A DNA stretch of 64,000 nucleotides from Xenoacremonium recifei. Its lineage: Eukaryota; Ascomycota; Sordariomycetes; Hypocreales; Nectriaceae. Of this stretch, positions 46,739 to 58,613 are shown piece after piece. The stretch lies in NCBI GenBank assembly GCA_012184525.1, contig WOFQ01000076.1, forward strand, positions 34,195 to 98,194, read 5' to 3'. The number at the start of each line of letters is the position of its first letter. Position 1 is the stretch's first letter. A program made the position numbers and the translations under genes. Under the pieces are notes generated by a model. It was given only the letters and a program-made list of their open reading frames with translations. It searched no databases and was not told where the DNA came from.

Positions 46739-48240
46739 TCACAGTTTTTCGAATGCTACAAGGCCCCGAATAATCTTCCTGAATGACCTGGGGCATCTTG
46801 CGAACTGAGAGCTCTCGGGTAATGTCAAATCGATTAAGTGATCCTGGGGTTGCGCCGGTTCAGATGAACGCCCACAGAATTTTAATGACCTCAACGCCCA
46901 CATGGAGAGGGCAGCTGCAACATACATCCCCGCCGTAAACAATTATGTTTCGAGATACCTTCCATAGACCTTTTTCATGGCCATTGCAATAGGTTTACTG
47001 GCCGTGGCTGGAATTGCTAGTAAGAACCATGTAATTGCGAGCGCACTGGGCAACTCCTTCATCCCAATAACATCCATCCCAACTGGAGTGATGGTGGACC
47101 AGAAGGTTCTAAACACCAAGCCGAGCAGTAATGCGCAGATGATTAGCGTGATATAAGTATTGCAAAATCTCCAAAAGATGAATGTGAGAAGTCCTGAAGC
47201 AAATGTCACCAAGCCCGCCATATTCGTCTTACCGAATGAGTCGTTGAAGTAACCTACTAGAGGTCTCCCGATGGCTTGCCCTAGACTAAGTATCGACGCA
47301 ACTACAGATTCCTCAGGAGCAGAAAGGCGCTGAGCCTGAGCATAATTAGGAAGACTCAATTGAACGACTGTATATCCAACCATGCTGAAGGCACCCCAGG
47401 TAAGAAGAAGAAGAAACTCCACTCGACCGAAGAGCTTATAATCAAAGGTAAGGTGCTGTGAGCCCATGGCTTTGCTTCGATCACGAAGAAGTAAGACACT
47501 GGCGAGGTTGACAACAAATGTCAAAATAGCCAGGATCCGGAATACCCACGTCAAGCCGAGTATTAGTATCATCAGGTCGGTTACAAACGACCAGATGAGA
47601 CCACCTATACCGCTTCCAGCAGTACTTAGCCCATTTGCAAGGCTTCGTCTGATTGAGAACCACTGGGCTGGGATACTGACGCTGCTAGCAAAGAGAAGCC
47701 TAAAGGTTGATCAGAAAATCTAGTATGCAGAGGTAATTTCTAAGCCAACTTAGCCCATGCCCCAACCGAAGAACACTACTTGCGTGAGGAAAAGATGCCA
47801 TATGGAGGTGGCAAATGAGGCACCCTCTAGAGCCACACTCTCTAAGACGGCACCCAAAACCAGAGTTGTGTGTATTCCGAACAACCCAGTGAGGATGTTC
47901 GCAATAGGTCCAATCAAAAGCGCCTGGGATACTGATAGTCCGCCACAAGAGTGTATTCGAGCGAAGATGTACCAGGAAAGGTGTTAGTCTCCAGGTAATG
48001 GGCAAGAAAGATACCAAATGCCTAGCGGCGAAACATCGTTAGAACCGCCCAACGAAAGAAAGTTCTCAGAAGTATCGAGGGCCAACCTAATCCATTGATT
48101 CCCCAGGTGTGAGCATTGATGAAAAACACAGCAATGACGCACACCCAGCCGTAACCACCATCAAGAGTCTCTTTGTCTGGCGGGAGGCAACGGCTGTTAC
48201 TGGAATGATGCGCCTTTTCCATACCACGAGACCTGCCCAT
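46739..48240 (-). pseudogene. decayed MFS monocarboxylate transporter
   Basis: The order and motifs of a fungal monocarboxylate-porter (MCT/Mch-like) are clear: DGGYGWVCVIAVFFINAHTW, AFGIFLAHYLETNTFPG, GLSVSQALLIGPIANILTGL, QWFSIRRSLANGLSTAGSG, LPNYAQAQRLSAPEESVVAS, and MYVAAALSMWALRSLKF. The frame is broken in several places. At about 47946 one base is missing between LEYTLV and GGLS. The first exon junction does not keep phase. The next junction near 47757 has GC in place of GT at the donor (GGGCTAAGT). At about 46943-46945 a TAA stands where CAA would continue the frame into LFTAGMY. Each could be an error alone, but together they indicate an inactive gene. Confidence 0.75.
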
Positions 48241-48894
48241 ATTCTTTAGTTTGAATGGCGCACAAAAGCCAGTGATTATGAGTTGATAGTGACGATAAGG
48301 ATGATATGCCGTAGAGTCTTGCAAGAAACGTCTTCTTATTTACTATCGCCGTATTACCGCTTATGACACCCTTGTTCACCCCCTGTGACATTTACTTTGC
48401 AAGGATGAACTATCACGTACACATGGCCGTCAGTGACTTCGACCTCTGGGTGACTTCGATCTTGCCAACAAAAATATTTGATTGGCTCAATTAGCCATAC
48501 TGTGGACCATGTCAACAATAAAGAAGGTAGATATACGGCATGCCTGTTGAGCTGAAAATTAAACAATTACTAAAACCCAGCCCAAATCCTTTTCTTAAGT
48601 AATAGTTTGCTCCTTGTTGTCAACTATTTCGTTCCCTGATTGCAATCGTCTTCTCCGCCAGATCTTGCTAGATATACACGACTTGGCAAGAATATCTCGT
48701 CCAAAACCGAGACAACAGCATATGCGTACCATTATCCATCGACTCAGAGGAAGCGACGTCAGGGTCTACCATACACTACCCTCAATTTGATATCGTCTTC
48801 AGGCCATCTTGACACTACACAATCACACATTGTTCCATCACTTTGCCCGTATGCCGAAACCAAAAAGGAGGAAACGCGTCATCAACCAGGCTCT
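48241..48894. other. intergenic
   Basis: Upstream flank of the decayed transporter and 3' flank of the bZIP-like gene; no gene recognised. Confidence 0.4.
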
Positions 48895-50162
48895 TCAATT
48901 GTCCACCGGCATGCTTTGTAGACGTTTCGCCAGCACCGGATTCGCACTCAGATAACCTGCCCTCGATAAGAGCTCCGATGAGACATCATCGGCATGTCCC
49001 GTAATAACTGGCATAGAATTAAAGATTGGCTGAGAATAGTTCCAGTATGCAGGCACGACCAAAACCGGATTTGCGGTACTGACTGCATGTGAAGTCATTA
49101 AAAATGCCGGGTCAACTGGGAGAACCGCATTGAAAGGCTTTGATTCAGCTCTGTCCGGGTCGTGACAATGGCGGTGGTTGGTAATGTCTGCACATGCCAA
49201 TGCCCCATTCGAAAATTGATAATAATACCTATCGTGGGGGCTGGACTGTGAAGGTTGGCAGGAGCATAGCTTGCTGGAAAGCTGTAAAAGTGTGAGCCTT
49301 GTTCCCTGATTGTCGTGGAAGCCTGACTTACTTTGAAACTCTTATTGGTATTGGGCGGTAGACTATGCGTTGATACACTGTTCAGGCTACAAGATAACAG
49401 TGATCTGCCGTCTGATGAACAGCTCCGATGTTTATCCTCCATGGGCACGAATAGATCGCCATCAATAGACGCGCTGAAGGGTTCATTGTTGCCCAAATGC
49501 CATCCAGGCATGCTCTTGTCGCACCAGGAGGAGTTTGCGTCGCCTAACTGGAACAACCTGGCTGCCGAGAGCAAGTGATCTTCGGGTCCAATCTCATTGG
49601 CCCATCCATTGGAATCAAATGTTTCGAGCATCGTATTTATTTCGTCCGGGGGCTCGAGTCTATATTTCAAGTCATAAGTATCTGTTCTAAACAAGCTGGT
49701 TGGGTGGGTGGTTATGCTTGCCGCTGATGAACCGGACACAGCTGCAATCGTGGCAGCTGTGTCCATCCAGGTCCCGGTGGATACGGGTGGTGCTTCGCGT
49801 TCCCAGAAATCTTCTGCTTGCATTGATGTATCGAACGAAGGCACTTCGGCAGTGCTCTCCGTGGTATCCGAGCCTTGCCACGACCATACCGTGGTGGCAT
49901 CGAAGTTGCCCATCGACAGGCTTTCGGGAGTGGAAATAGGATGAGGGGACCTGCCGCGCTCCCCTGACCTTTTCTGCGTATCGGACCCTTGGAGACATGA
50001 AGATAATCGCTTACGAGCTCTGGCCTTGCGCTGCGAATTAACGAATTGCGAACGCCGGCGCTCACGTTTCTCATCAGCGCTTAGGTTCAACGACGGGCGG
50101 CCGCGACGTGCCATCTTAGGCGGCTCTAATTCGGGCATGAGAAACGATAGGTTGCGTGTCAC
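48895..50162 (-). CDS. bZIP-like transcription factor
   Basis: Two exons joined by an intron at about 49333-49284 (donor GTAAGTC, acceptor TTTTACAG), giving about 405 residues and a stop at 48895. Near the N-terminus ARRGRPSLNLSADEKRERRR is followed by SQFVNSQRKARARKR. This fits the fungal bZIP opening GRP(R/K)L...ERRR and keeps the N-x7-R spacing of the DNA-contact region (N of VNSQ, R of ARAR). No leucine heptads are seen after it, so dimerisation may be weak or different. The rest is Ser/Thr- and acid-rich, as in an activation domain, and the C-terminus (DDVSSELLSRAGYLSANPVL) is more ordered. Targets are unknown. Confidence 0.65.
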
Positions 50163-51541
50163 AGCAACGATAGTTATGATGCAGCAGGAAGTGGAAAGGA
50201 AGTAGAAGCGGTGGGGAGGACAATTCGGGAATGCCTTTGCCTGGGACGCCGAGACCTCAGCACGTGAGTCGATCCATCAGCAACCAACTTGCCACCACCC
50301 GAAGGATGGGCTAAGGTCAAAACAAGGGCTAAGCCTGTCTTGGAATATTTGTTGACAAGCGCAAGGGCTTGGGGCGCGCGGCTCCATTGCGAGGACAGCT
50401 CACCGACGAATCATCTGCATTCTACGTTTGAGATTCGACACCTGGTGTTATGTTAATGACGGTCATAATTTTCATACTCTCAAAATTCATCTCAATGCAC
50501 GACCTCAAAGGAGAAAGAGGTGACCGACTGCTCGGTCTTCAACATAACGTAAGAGCGACATTGGTACTAATACCAGGTGCACAGTTTACTCCCGACCGCC
50601 CTTGACCACCTTGCCACCCAAATACGGCCGCAAAAAAAACGCCAATGCATGTCCCACAGCGTCTCACGGCTAGACACTGAGCTGGATTATCGGAACTATC
50701 GACCACCAACGGCACAGATCGCACTTCCCTAAACCTCGATCACTTATTTGCCCAGATTGTACGCCTCTTCGGGACGACATATTATCTGCCAGTCTGCGCC
50801 AAGTTGTGCGGTGGTGACTCGAAATGAACTAAATTGTGACATGTTTGAGGCTCTAACGCTGTCAAAGGAAGAATAACCGTTAACGCAACAAAACTTCGCA
50901 TTGAGTCTTTACACACGGTGTGCTCAGCGCAAAGCGGAGTCTAGGTCTCCAGCACAAATTATATTGACTAAAGTAAGCTCGCCAAAATCCAGGTTCTACA
51001 GTCCCAATACTGGCGTCGACGTCTCGCCCGGGTAGCTGAGCTAGAGCTTTGGCATCACTGAGAGTGGTCTGGGATCTATCGTCACTGATACCACAGAAGG
51101 CAAGAAAGGCAACGAAGAATAAGAGTCTATATGCTATTCTTATCGCGATAAAGACTCTTGTTGAAGCTTCGTGCAAGTATCCAAACTGTACGCCCTATAG
51201 TGATTTCTAGGAACGGACTTGTCGCGTTTCTCCATTATCTGATTAGGACGAAAAGAGGAGGAACAAAACAAAAATTAAAAAAAAAAGCAGATAATGTATC
51301 TGCAGACCCTAGGGTCGTCACCTCCTTGAAGCACAGCCTGGCGGTTTGTTTCCAGCTGTCATGTCCGAGGTCCTACAACGGTCAATCAGGAAACACGCAA
51401 CGTCAGAACGCAAGAAAAATTAATTTCAAGGACCTGCTGCCACAAATAAGACAAAAGGTTAATTTCAATTTGTTGTACTGTGTGGAATACAACCTCAAGT
51501 CGAGATTTAGCATATGATTCGAATTTACGATGGAGCACAAA
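50163..51541. other. intergenic flank of the inverted-repeat element
   Basis: No gene recognised. The right part becomes AT-rich before the element begins. Confidence 0.4.
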
Positions 51542-51543
51542 TA

Positions 51544-51634
51544 CTAAGGGGGTCTCAATCTCGACCCCCCTCCATGACTAAAGTGCATGTTAGGGGGGTG
51601 GTTGACTTGGAAAAGGACCGTTAACTTGGAAACT
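51544..51634 (+). repeat. left terminal inverted repeat
   Basis: Begins CTAAGGGGGTCTC; pairs with 52388-52477. Confidence 0.85.
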
Positions 51635-51893
51635 AGTGATATTTCTAATTTGTATATAATATAACTAACTAGTATATCAGCTAAATAGATGTAATTTATA
51701 TATAAACTCTTATAAGTCGATTTAGACCTTATAATTCCTGTAACAGTCCCCTATTAAAGTTATACAGACTTGATTAATATATTTTATAATAGCAAATAGA
51801 GCTGGCTCAGGGCAATTAATTAATATATTTATTATATAACTAATTTAAACGACTTTTATAATTATTATAGTATCTTAAAGTTACTATATATTA

Positions 51894-52204
51894 TGTCACA
51901 GGAATAGGCTGACGAGGCTGCGTCACATGACATCAATTGATGACAGGCTGGCCCTGAAGACAGCTGAAACACACACACATACACATGTGAGACCGGAAGA
52001 CTGGTCTTCCGGTATCTCTGACTGATACGACACACACTTCTAACAACTGACCATTTAATCAAATGCTGATGATCAAAGACCACTCATTTTGTCTCTATTT
52101 AACTAGCCTCTAGTCAGTCATTTAGTTAGAAATCAAGAGCTTTTATTTCCTCTAAGATCAAGAAAGAGGATCCACGTGACAGCTTGCTGTTCCTACCTGC
52201 CACA
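51894..52204. mobile_element. possible nested smaller inverted-repeat element
   Basis: A less AT-rich block inside the larger element. Its left edge reads TGTCACAGGAATAGGCTGAC; the reverse complement of its right edge reads TGTGGCAGGTAGGAACAGC. Both run on to a GTCACATG/GTCACGTG-like sequence about 30 bases in. The match is imperfect, and no certain target duplication was found. Confidence 0.35.
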
Positions 52205-52387
52205 TATTATAGTAGTTAAGTAATTTATATTATTTTTGCGGGGTTATAATAATTTTATCTATATAAATATATAAAAAGAGAGGGAGTAAGATTTTAGTAT
52301 TATAAGAAGCTGAATTATTAATTAAAAGAAGTCTATCTAACTTTTATTAATAAATACTAATTAACTAATTTAAAGTATTTATTATTG

Positions 52388-52477
52388 GTTTCTAAGTTAA
52401 CAGTCCTTTTCTAAGTCAATAACCCCCCCAATATGCACTTTAGTCATGGAGGGGGGTCGAGATTGAGACCCCCTTAG
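52388..52477 (-). repeat. right terminal inverted repeat
   Basis: Reverse complement of the left repeat with a few transition differences. Confidence 0.85.
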
Positions 52478-52625
52478 TATCTCGAATCAGTTGAAACTAA
52501 CAAGGATAACGCAACATAATATCACAGCAATAATTATTCTATATAATACTTGATCCTCCGCCTCTCTAGTACTTATGTCTAGAAAAGGGCTTGCACTACT
52601 GCGATTAGAATACCTTTCCCATGAA

Positions 52626-54072
52626 CTAGCCAGGAAAAGCTTCGACACCGGGAGTTCTCACGACTCTCCAAACAGGGTTCCCAGCTGTGGAATTTAGCCA
52701 CCCGTCTCGGTCACCCATTTGAGGTTCCTTGAACCTGGGTTGACCCCTTTTGTCGACGACGCATATTCCCCTTGTCCATCTCCCTTCTGTCTCAACTCTG
52801 ATGTCCTCGGGAGAATTTTGAGAGAACGCCAACCCAGCCTCCTTTTGAGCTTTTCCGAGAACATACCAGATACACAGGGGATCATGCATAGAAAGAACTA
52901 GGTCCAAATTCTCAGACACCGTGCCAACCATACTGCCTACCCTCGAGTAGGTGTGGCCAAGGATGGCTTCGATCCATTCCGTCAAGGGACTTCCTGATTC
53001 CCGAAAGGCCCGAACAGTCGGCAGCGCTTGTGATTTGCGCAGTACATGTGGTACTGTTAGGTCTAATGATAGGAGGCTGGCCTTGAGATCCTCGGAGATG
53101 ATATCCTCTTCCTGTCCGTCAAGATCATCGCCCGGGAAATTCATTGGGTTTGTGAGGGAGAAAAGTAGGTCCGCGGCATGAGGGTCTGCGTAAGTGTTGA
53201 ACTCTGCAACGGGTGTGATATTTCCAGGAACCTCTACCACACATCCCATGACTACAACCCCCTTGGCTTTCATGAAAGTCTCTCGATCCTCCTGAGCGGC
53301 CAAAGCCAGGTTTGTCAGGAGACCGATGGCAATAATCGTGATTTCATTGGGTGGGTTCTCCCGTAAGAATCGGAACATCTCTTTGTGTGCCGGATTCGGC
53401 GAAGGGCGAAAGTTTGGCGCTTCTGTAAAGCCAAGAGACCCATTTGGTTGGCCTACTTGAGAGGTACCTCGCCAGGCCTCTGGGGGGGTTGTGTGAGGAT
53501 GCTATATATATCAGTCAGCTCATGCAACTTGCCCGAATTTCTAACAATAGGGGACTTCTATTCTTACGTTTGTGTGGATGCCACCCAAGCCATCTCTTCC
53601 ATCTGGTATAGCAATCATTAGGCTCGTACCTCAGCAAAGTGGGAATAAACGAGACTTAAGATAATAGTCTGCCAACGTCTTAACGGCCGAAATGGGTTCC
53701 TTAGCTCCAAGAGCAACAATGGGAGCTGAATCTGGACTAGTTTGATCTGGGGCTATCTTTCCCACACTCAGATTCCATAGCTGTTCCCCTTCAACAATGC
53801 TGAATAAGGTTACAACATTTCGAAGACAGCTTTCTTTGTTAATTAAGGGTGGTACCACATAAGTTGAATTTTACATACTTCACCGCGTCCACGTTTCCAT
53901 AAGTGATGGAAATCAATAATACTTCAAGCTCATCCGGAGAAGAGAGGGCAGTCAGAATGGCAAACACGTCATCAACCCCCAGGTCTGATTAGATCTTTGT
54001 TCCCAAGACTTCGAGATGCACCTACCCTGGATCGGTGTCGATAATGACACGAGTACGCTGCGAAGAGGCCAT
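52626..54072 (-). CDS. inosine/uridine-preferring nucleoside hydrolase
   Basis: Hydrolyses nucleosides to ribose and base. The start at 54072 gives MASSQRTRVIIDTDPG and, after an intron, VDDVFAILTALSSPDE: together the family calcium site DTDPGVDD. Next come SITYGNVDAVK and SCLRNVVTL across a second intron, DGRDGLGGIHTN, HPHTTPPEAW, ITIIAIGLLTNLA, GNITPVAEFNTYADP with the substrate/metal residues, and a C-terminal part with MHDPLCIWYV. Stop at 52626. The first intron is suspect: the donor GTAGGT is fine but the base before the expected exon start makes GG instead of AG (CCTGG before GGGTTGATGAC). It may be a non-functional allele or a base error. It lies head to head with a decayed nucleoside transporter. 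Confidence 0.8.
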
Positions 54073-54749
54073 TTTGCTAGATAGATGAGATATTGAGAGG
54101 AAGGAAAACAAGCCTCGAGTTGTAGAGAGCTTCGACAAGAAACTTGAGAAAAAATAGAGAAGCTCTCTCATTACCATCAAGTCTGTAGATTGTGACTTGT
54201 ATCGGGTGACATGTGTTTGCAGAAGTCAACAAGGAATCTCTCATCGGACTGAAGCCAACGTGTGGTAGAGGAGTTCACGTGAAGCAAGCTTCCTGAAAGG
54301 GATTGGCGAGAAGTTTGACTGTAGTACCTCGTAAACCATGCCCGTGGGAATAATGGTTGACGGGTTTTCAGGGATGGGTTTTCAGGGCCTTCAGCGCAAT
54401 GCCCCGTACACCCAGAGATAGCATGAATTCGAGTTTTTGTTGACACAATGCACAGATAATAAGCGTATTCATCTATCAGTTCACGGCGAGAATCTCTGGT
54501 CTCGACCCCCATGGGGATGGGCGAAGTTAGCTAACCTTGGAGCCTATGCACCTTGTCAAAGGCCGAATTATATGTCTTGTTTCGCAGTCATATATTCCTG
54601 TAGGATCATTGAATAGGCAGGAATATAAATAATCTTTCTTGACCACCCTTGCAGGTACTGGGTCCGTTATCCTCTACCCGCGAACCTGTATCTTCGTAAT
54701 TTCCACTAGCCACCGGCAGAAGCAACGATGGGAAGCAACGAAGCACGAA
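54073..54749. other. intergenic between divergent nucleoside genes
   Basis: No gene recognised; a 111-codon frame on the minus strand (54512-54177) shows no family resemblance. Confidence 0.4.
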
Positions 54750-56862
54750 TTAAGAAGCATTAGTCAACCAAACTTGAACCCCCGTGTCAGAAATAGGGAC
54801 GGTTCAGAGTACTGTGGAGTTGAAATCATCATGGAAGCGATACAAGAAGCTCAGAAAACATGTTGGAAATGCAGTTCTGTGGGGTATTTTTACAGCGTGA
54901 GTTACATTTCACTGTAGTATCTTTTTAGGAGAATACTTTGCACTCGTGGGCTTCTCTCTTACATATATTTTCTTTCTTTTAGGTGGTAGATCGTTGGACT
55001 CATACTTCACCGGAATAGAGGATGGATAATTCCCTTCCTGATCTACTTGGCCATTACCGTACGCATTATCTTTTAACTACGTTTCTTTCCGGCTGTCACA
55101 AAACACCCAAGAGCCCTATGGAATCGCGGCAGTGCGCTGGTGGTTGGAAAAATTCCGGAACAGCTACACCTCCCGTTGAGCTTTGCGCCAGTCGTCGCCG
55201 TAATCGTCACTGGCTCCATGGTTTCAGCTGAGACCGCCAATATCAAAAGGATTGATCGACTTGTTAGCCTGTGCGGGCTGGTAATCTTCTTGCTTGTGCT
55301 TTATGCGACTTCAAATAATCGACAGAAGATCCCCTGGCGTGCTATTCCTATTGGAACGCTCAGCCATTCATCATGGCTATCTTCGTCTTGCGATGCAGCG
55401 TGGGATACGATATATTTAGCTTTACTGGACTACGAGCTGGAGACCTTCTCGCCTTCTCCTAGGATAGCCTAGTATTTCTAACCAGCACGCAAACCTCGCA
55501 GCTATGTTGGTTTTTAACTGGTGTCATCCCAGCTATTATTTTCTTCGTGTCTATTGTCCATCTTGTAAGTTCACATTTTCCTTGTTTCCGCCCTGCTGCG
55601 TCGCAGACTAACAACGTACAGCCCTATCATCTTGGCTTTATGCAGTGGTTCATTGGGGTAAGAAAGGAATCCACTATCCGTGCTCATTCATTGTTGAAGA
55701 ATCCAAACTGTTAATGGGATAATCATGTTAGAACATCGCCGTGTTCATCGTTTGGGAGATGCATGTGAGTGGAGCGGAAGCTGTTGCTGCCGCTGCGTCG
55801 CCATTTGTTGGACAAAGCGAGTCTGCCATCATTATCAAGCCGTTTATCCCCTATCTTCCCAAGGCCGAAATACATCAAATAATGTGCTCCGGATTCTCGA
55901 CTATTGCCGGCAGCGTACTGGTTGGATATATTAGCCTTGGTATCAGCCCCCAAGTGTTCGTGACCCCTGTTTGCCTACTGCTACTACTATTGTCAACGAA
56001 GAAGAGTGAAGCCCGACGTAGACTCACATTTGGTAGGCTAATCCTGCATGATGAGTATTCCTGCAAGCTTAACCATGTCTAAGCTTCGATACCCAGAGAG
56101 GGAAGAACCTATAACGAAAGACCGTATCGTGATCCCCGAAGACAAGGAGAAACGTGCGACGAATCTTATTCATGCTTTCGCATACGGCACTTGGTCTGGT
56201 CTTTGCATTGGAGGTATAGTCGGCGCCATCCTTCTCTGCATAATCCCCCTGTTGTCTTTAGTCGATGCTCTACTGGCTTGGTGGGGGTTTAGAAATCTGA
56301 ATTTGGAACTGATTCTTGGTTACGCCTGTTATCCAGTTGGTAAGTGTTTAGCCTAAGCTGCCATACAAGAACTACTAGCTTTCAATGATTCTTTTGAAGC
56401 TTTTCTTCTTGGAGTTTCAAAGGACAGCGGCGATTTATTGAAGGTTGGACAGCTCATTGGCATCAAGATCGTTGCGTAAGTCTGCTTGTAGCCTAGATTG
56501 AACTTGATGCTTGGAACCTGGCTCATCCCAGCCCCGGCAATGAACCCGTGGCATTCAGTGCGTTGACGAATGATGTGCAATATGCTGATCTCACACCACG
56601 GTCTCGGTAAGTTTGTCCCCACGACAACGAGGCGATTGTAGCCCTCCTGACAATCTTTGATTGCCCGAATAGATTGATTGCCACCTATGACCTATGTGGG
56701 TTTGGTAACATTGGGACGATGGGTGCGCAGATCGGTGTTCTTTCTACTCTCGCTCCTGAAAGAGCAGGTGACATCAGTAGGATGTCTGTCAGTGCTTTAG
56801 CCGCCGGTATCCTGGCAACGCTGTCGAGTGCCAGCATAACTGGCCTCGTCATTCCCGAATAA
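54750..56862 (+). pseudogene. decayed concentrative nucleoside transporter (CNT/NupC type)
   Basis: A full CNT-family order can be read in pieces: KKLRKHVGNAVLWGIFTA; GLILHRNRGWIIPFLIYLAI; PFIMAIFVLRCSVGYDIFSF; LVFLTSTQTSQLCWF; MQWFIGNIAVFIVWEMHVSG; GQSESAIIIKPFIPYL; CSGFSTIAGSVLVGYISLG; VMSIPASL-type sequence near 56055; LELILGYACYPV; AFLLGVSKDSGDLLKVGQLI; and the end LIATYDLCGFGNIGTMGAQI to a stop at 56862. Intact members import nucleosides with protons. Breaks: TAA in place of CAA near 55070, a one-base frameshift near 55360, TAG in place of CAG near 55474, and a splice site near 55990-56050 that no longer works. The C-terminal third looks cleaner than the front. Confidence 0.82.
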
Positions 56863-57851
56863 GCCGAAATAGTTTGGGCTAGAGAACATTGTAGGTATTG
56901 GAGATAAATGGAATGTCAAGAACCACGGACTATTTCCAAAGTGATCTTGAACGATGACACAAATATGAAGCGGCTTCCTTCTACAGTTCTTATCAGTAAC
57001 CTTTATTTTCGAATCTAGCGAGATCAACACCTGAAATCTTTCGCGTTGCTAGGGGGTCCCGTTCTTGCAACTCATGTGATTACCGTTGATTTTACCATCC
57101 AATGAAGCCCTATTCAAGCCTCTAATGTTCATGACTGCAAACAATGGCACTGTCCCATCTATAGTGTCATTTTGCTTGCCTGAAGCGTGGTGCTCCCGAA
57201 GTTACCGAGGAGACACCGACTTGCCGCTAATTGCCGCTACATTCATGCCTATAGAATGGCCGAGTGCCCTAAAGACCGAACCATGCATGTTAATGCAACA
57301 CTGTTTGGATTTGCGGCGCTTCTGCCATCAGAGCTCGCTCAGCTTATAGTCTTGTGTCCGTGTCTTATACCTTCGATTCTTCCCAAATTCAATAATATTC
57401 CAATTCGATGCAGAAAAACCTGCCACAGTGTAGCTCAAAACGGTAGATGAGATGAACTATCGGCAATTGCCAACCGGGCAACATAACGTAGGAGGCTAGT
57501 GCAATTGGCACGGATGGTTTGCTGTTCATATTAAGCAACATACCTTAATATGCACCTCTATTTCCTACTTTTATTGATGCGTGTCTCACTTATGCGTTTT
57601 AATGGTTTCGGACTTCAATTGACTGGAGTGCAACTCTGCAACCCTACATGTCATTCCTAAGTAAGTAGCCGAATAATCGGAGGCAGTACGCCTCTAATAT
57701 TCCGAGACCCTCGGTAATTCTCCCCATCATCGACAAATATAAATCACGAGGAAAGTAGTGGCGATGATTCTGCATGATACTGTTGCATTCTCCTTGTGAA
57801 TCTGCTTGCTGCGCAACCTCAATGAATCCAACCTGATACATTGCATTCGAC
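56863..57851. other. intergenic, no gene recognised
   Basis: Short frames only; 5' flank of the CMD gene. Confidence 0.4.
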
Positions 57852-58613
57852 ATGGCTCTGTCCGATGAACAAGAAGCTCTGAAGACCGAGTTTCTCAAAT
57901 ATGACATCTGGTCTGATGCTTGGGAAAACTTGTTGATCCTAGATCCTCATTACTTCGCGGCGTGGCTGAAGTTGCGTGTTCCAGCGCGAAAGACCGTTCT
58001 CCCTCTGAAGTACCAAGAGCTTTTCATCCTCGCCATTAGTGCTAGTGCTCTTCATCTTTACGAGCTTGGAATCCGGGCGCACACGGCATCGGCGCTTTCA
58101 GCAGGAGCCACTAAAGAAGAAATACTGGAGGTCCTAGCCCTCATCGCCGGAGTTGGCGTGCATTCGCTTACCGTCGGAGTACCGCTTCTTGCCGAGGTTT
58201 TAAGGGAAAAGGGCACCCTTCCAAAAGCCCCCCAGGAACTTGACGAGGAAAGGAAAAGAATCAAGCAAGCTTTTACCGAGACACGCGGCTACTGGCACGA
58301 GCTTTGGGACAGTGTTCTCGAATTTGATCCTGATGCCTTAGAAGCCTATACGCTTTTCTCCGGAGAGCCATGGCGGAAGGAACGTTCAGTTTTACCACCA
58401 AAGACCAAAGAATTGATGTATGTTGCTATCGACGCGTCCACAAACCATCTATACGAGATCGGACTCAAGTTGCATATTGCCAATGCCATTGGGTATGGCG
58501 CAACACCCGAGGAAGTAATGCAGGTACTTGATTTGGCAGCTTTGATGGGGGTGCATACAAACTTGGTGGCCTCTCCGATTGTGAGCGAAGAGCTCGCAAA
58601 ACGCAGTCTATGA
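57852..58613 (+). CDS. double carboxymuconolactone-decarboxylase-like protein
   Basis: An intronless 253-residue protein with two tandem CMD/AhpD-like helical domains. First: LKYQELFILAISASALHLYE through GIRAHTASALSAGATKEEIL. Second: PPKTKELMYVAIDASTNHLY through GLKLHIANAIGYGATPEEVM. Each copy keeps the His in HT/HI after the helix and the GAT-EE turn, but the redox C-x2-C pair of AhpD is missing, so a decarboxylase- or tautomerase-like role, or none, is more likely than peroxide reduction. The substrate is unknown. No signal peptide, probably cytosolic. Neighbours give no clear pathway. Confidence 0.88.
   Translation: MALSDEQEALKTEFLKYDIWSDAWENLLILDPHYFAAWLKLRVPARKTVLPLKYQELFILAISASALHLYELGIRAHTASALSAGATKEEILEVLALIAGVGVHSLTVGVPLLAEVLREKGTLPKAPQELDEERKRIKQAFTETRGYWHELWDSVLEFDPDALEAYTLFSGEPWRKERSVLPPKTKELMYVAIDASTNHLYEIGLKLHIANAIGYGATPEEVMQVLDLAALMGVHTNLVASPIVSEELAKRSL

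Larger units (their letters stand above)
51544..52477. mobile_element. non-autonomous DNA transposon with about 90-bp terminal inverted repeats
   Basis: The left end (51544-51634) and the reverse complement of the right end (52388-52477) start identically, CTAAGGGGGTCTCAATCTCG and on for more than 40 bases, then differ only by scattered G/A and C/T changes. Both ends are flanked by TA (51542-51543 and 52478-52479), as expected for a Tc1/mariner-type target duplication. The 934-base body is very AT-rich apart from a middle section, and no transposase can be read. The transition-type differences and AT-richness fit repeat-induced point mutation. It may be a MITE or a shrunken copy. Confidence 0.85.

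Noticed and set aside
54177..54512. 111-codon frame on the minus strand
   Set aside because: No family resemblance and no signal or splice evidence.
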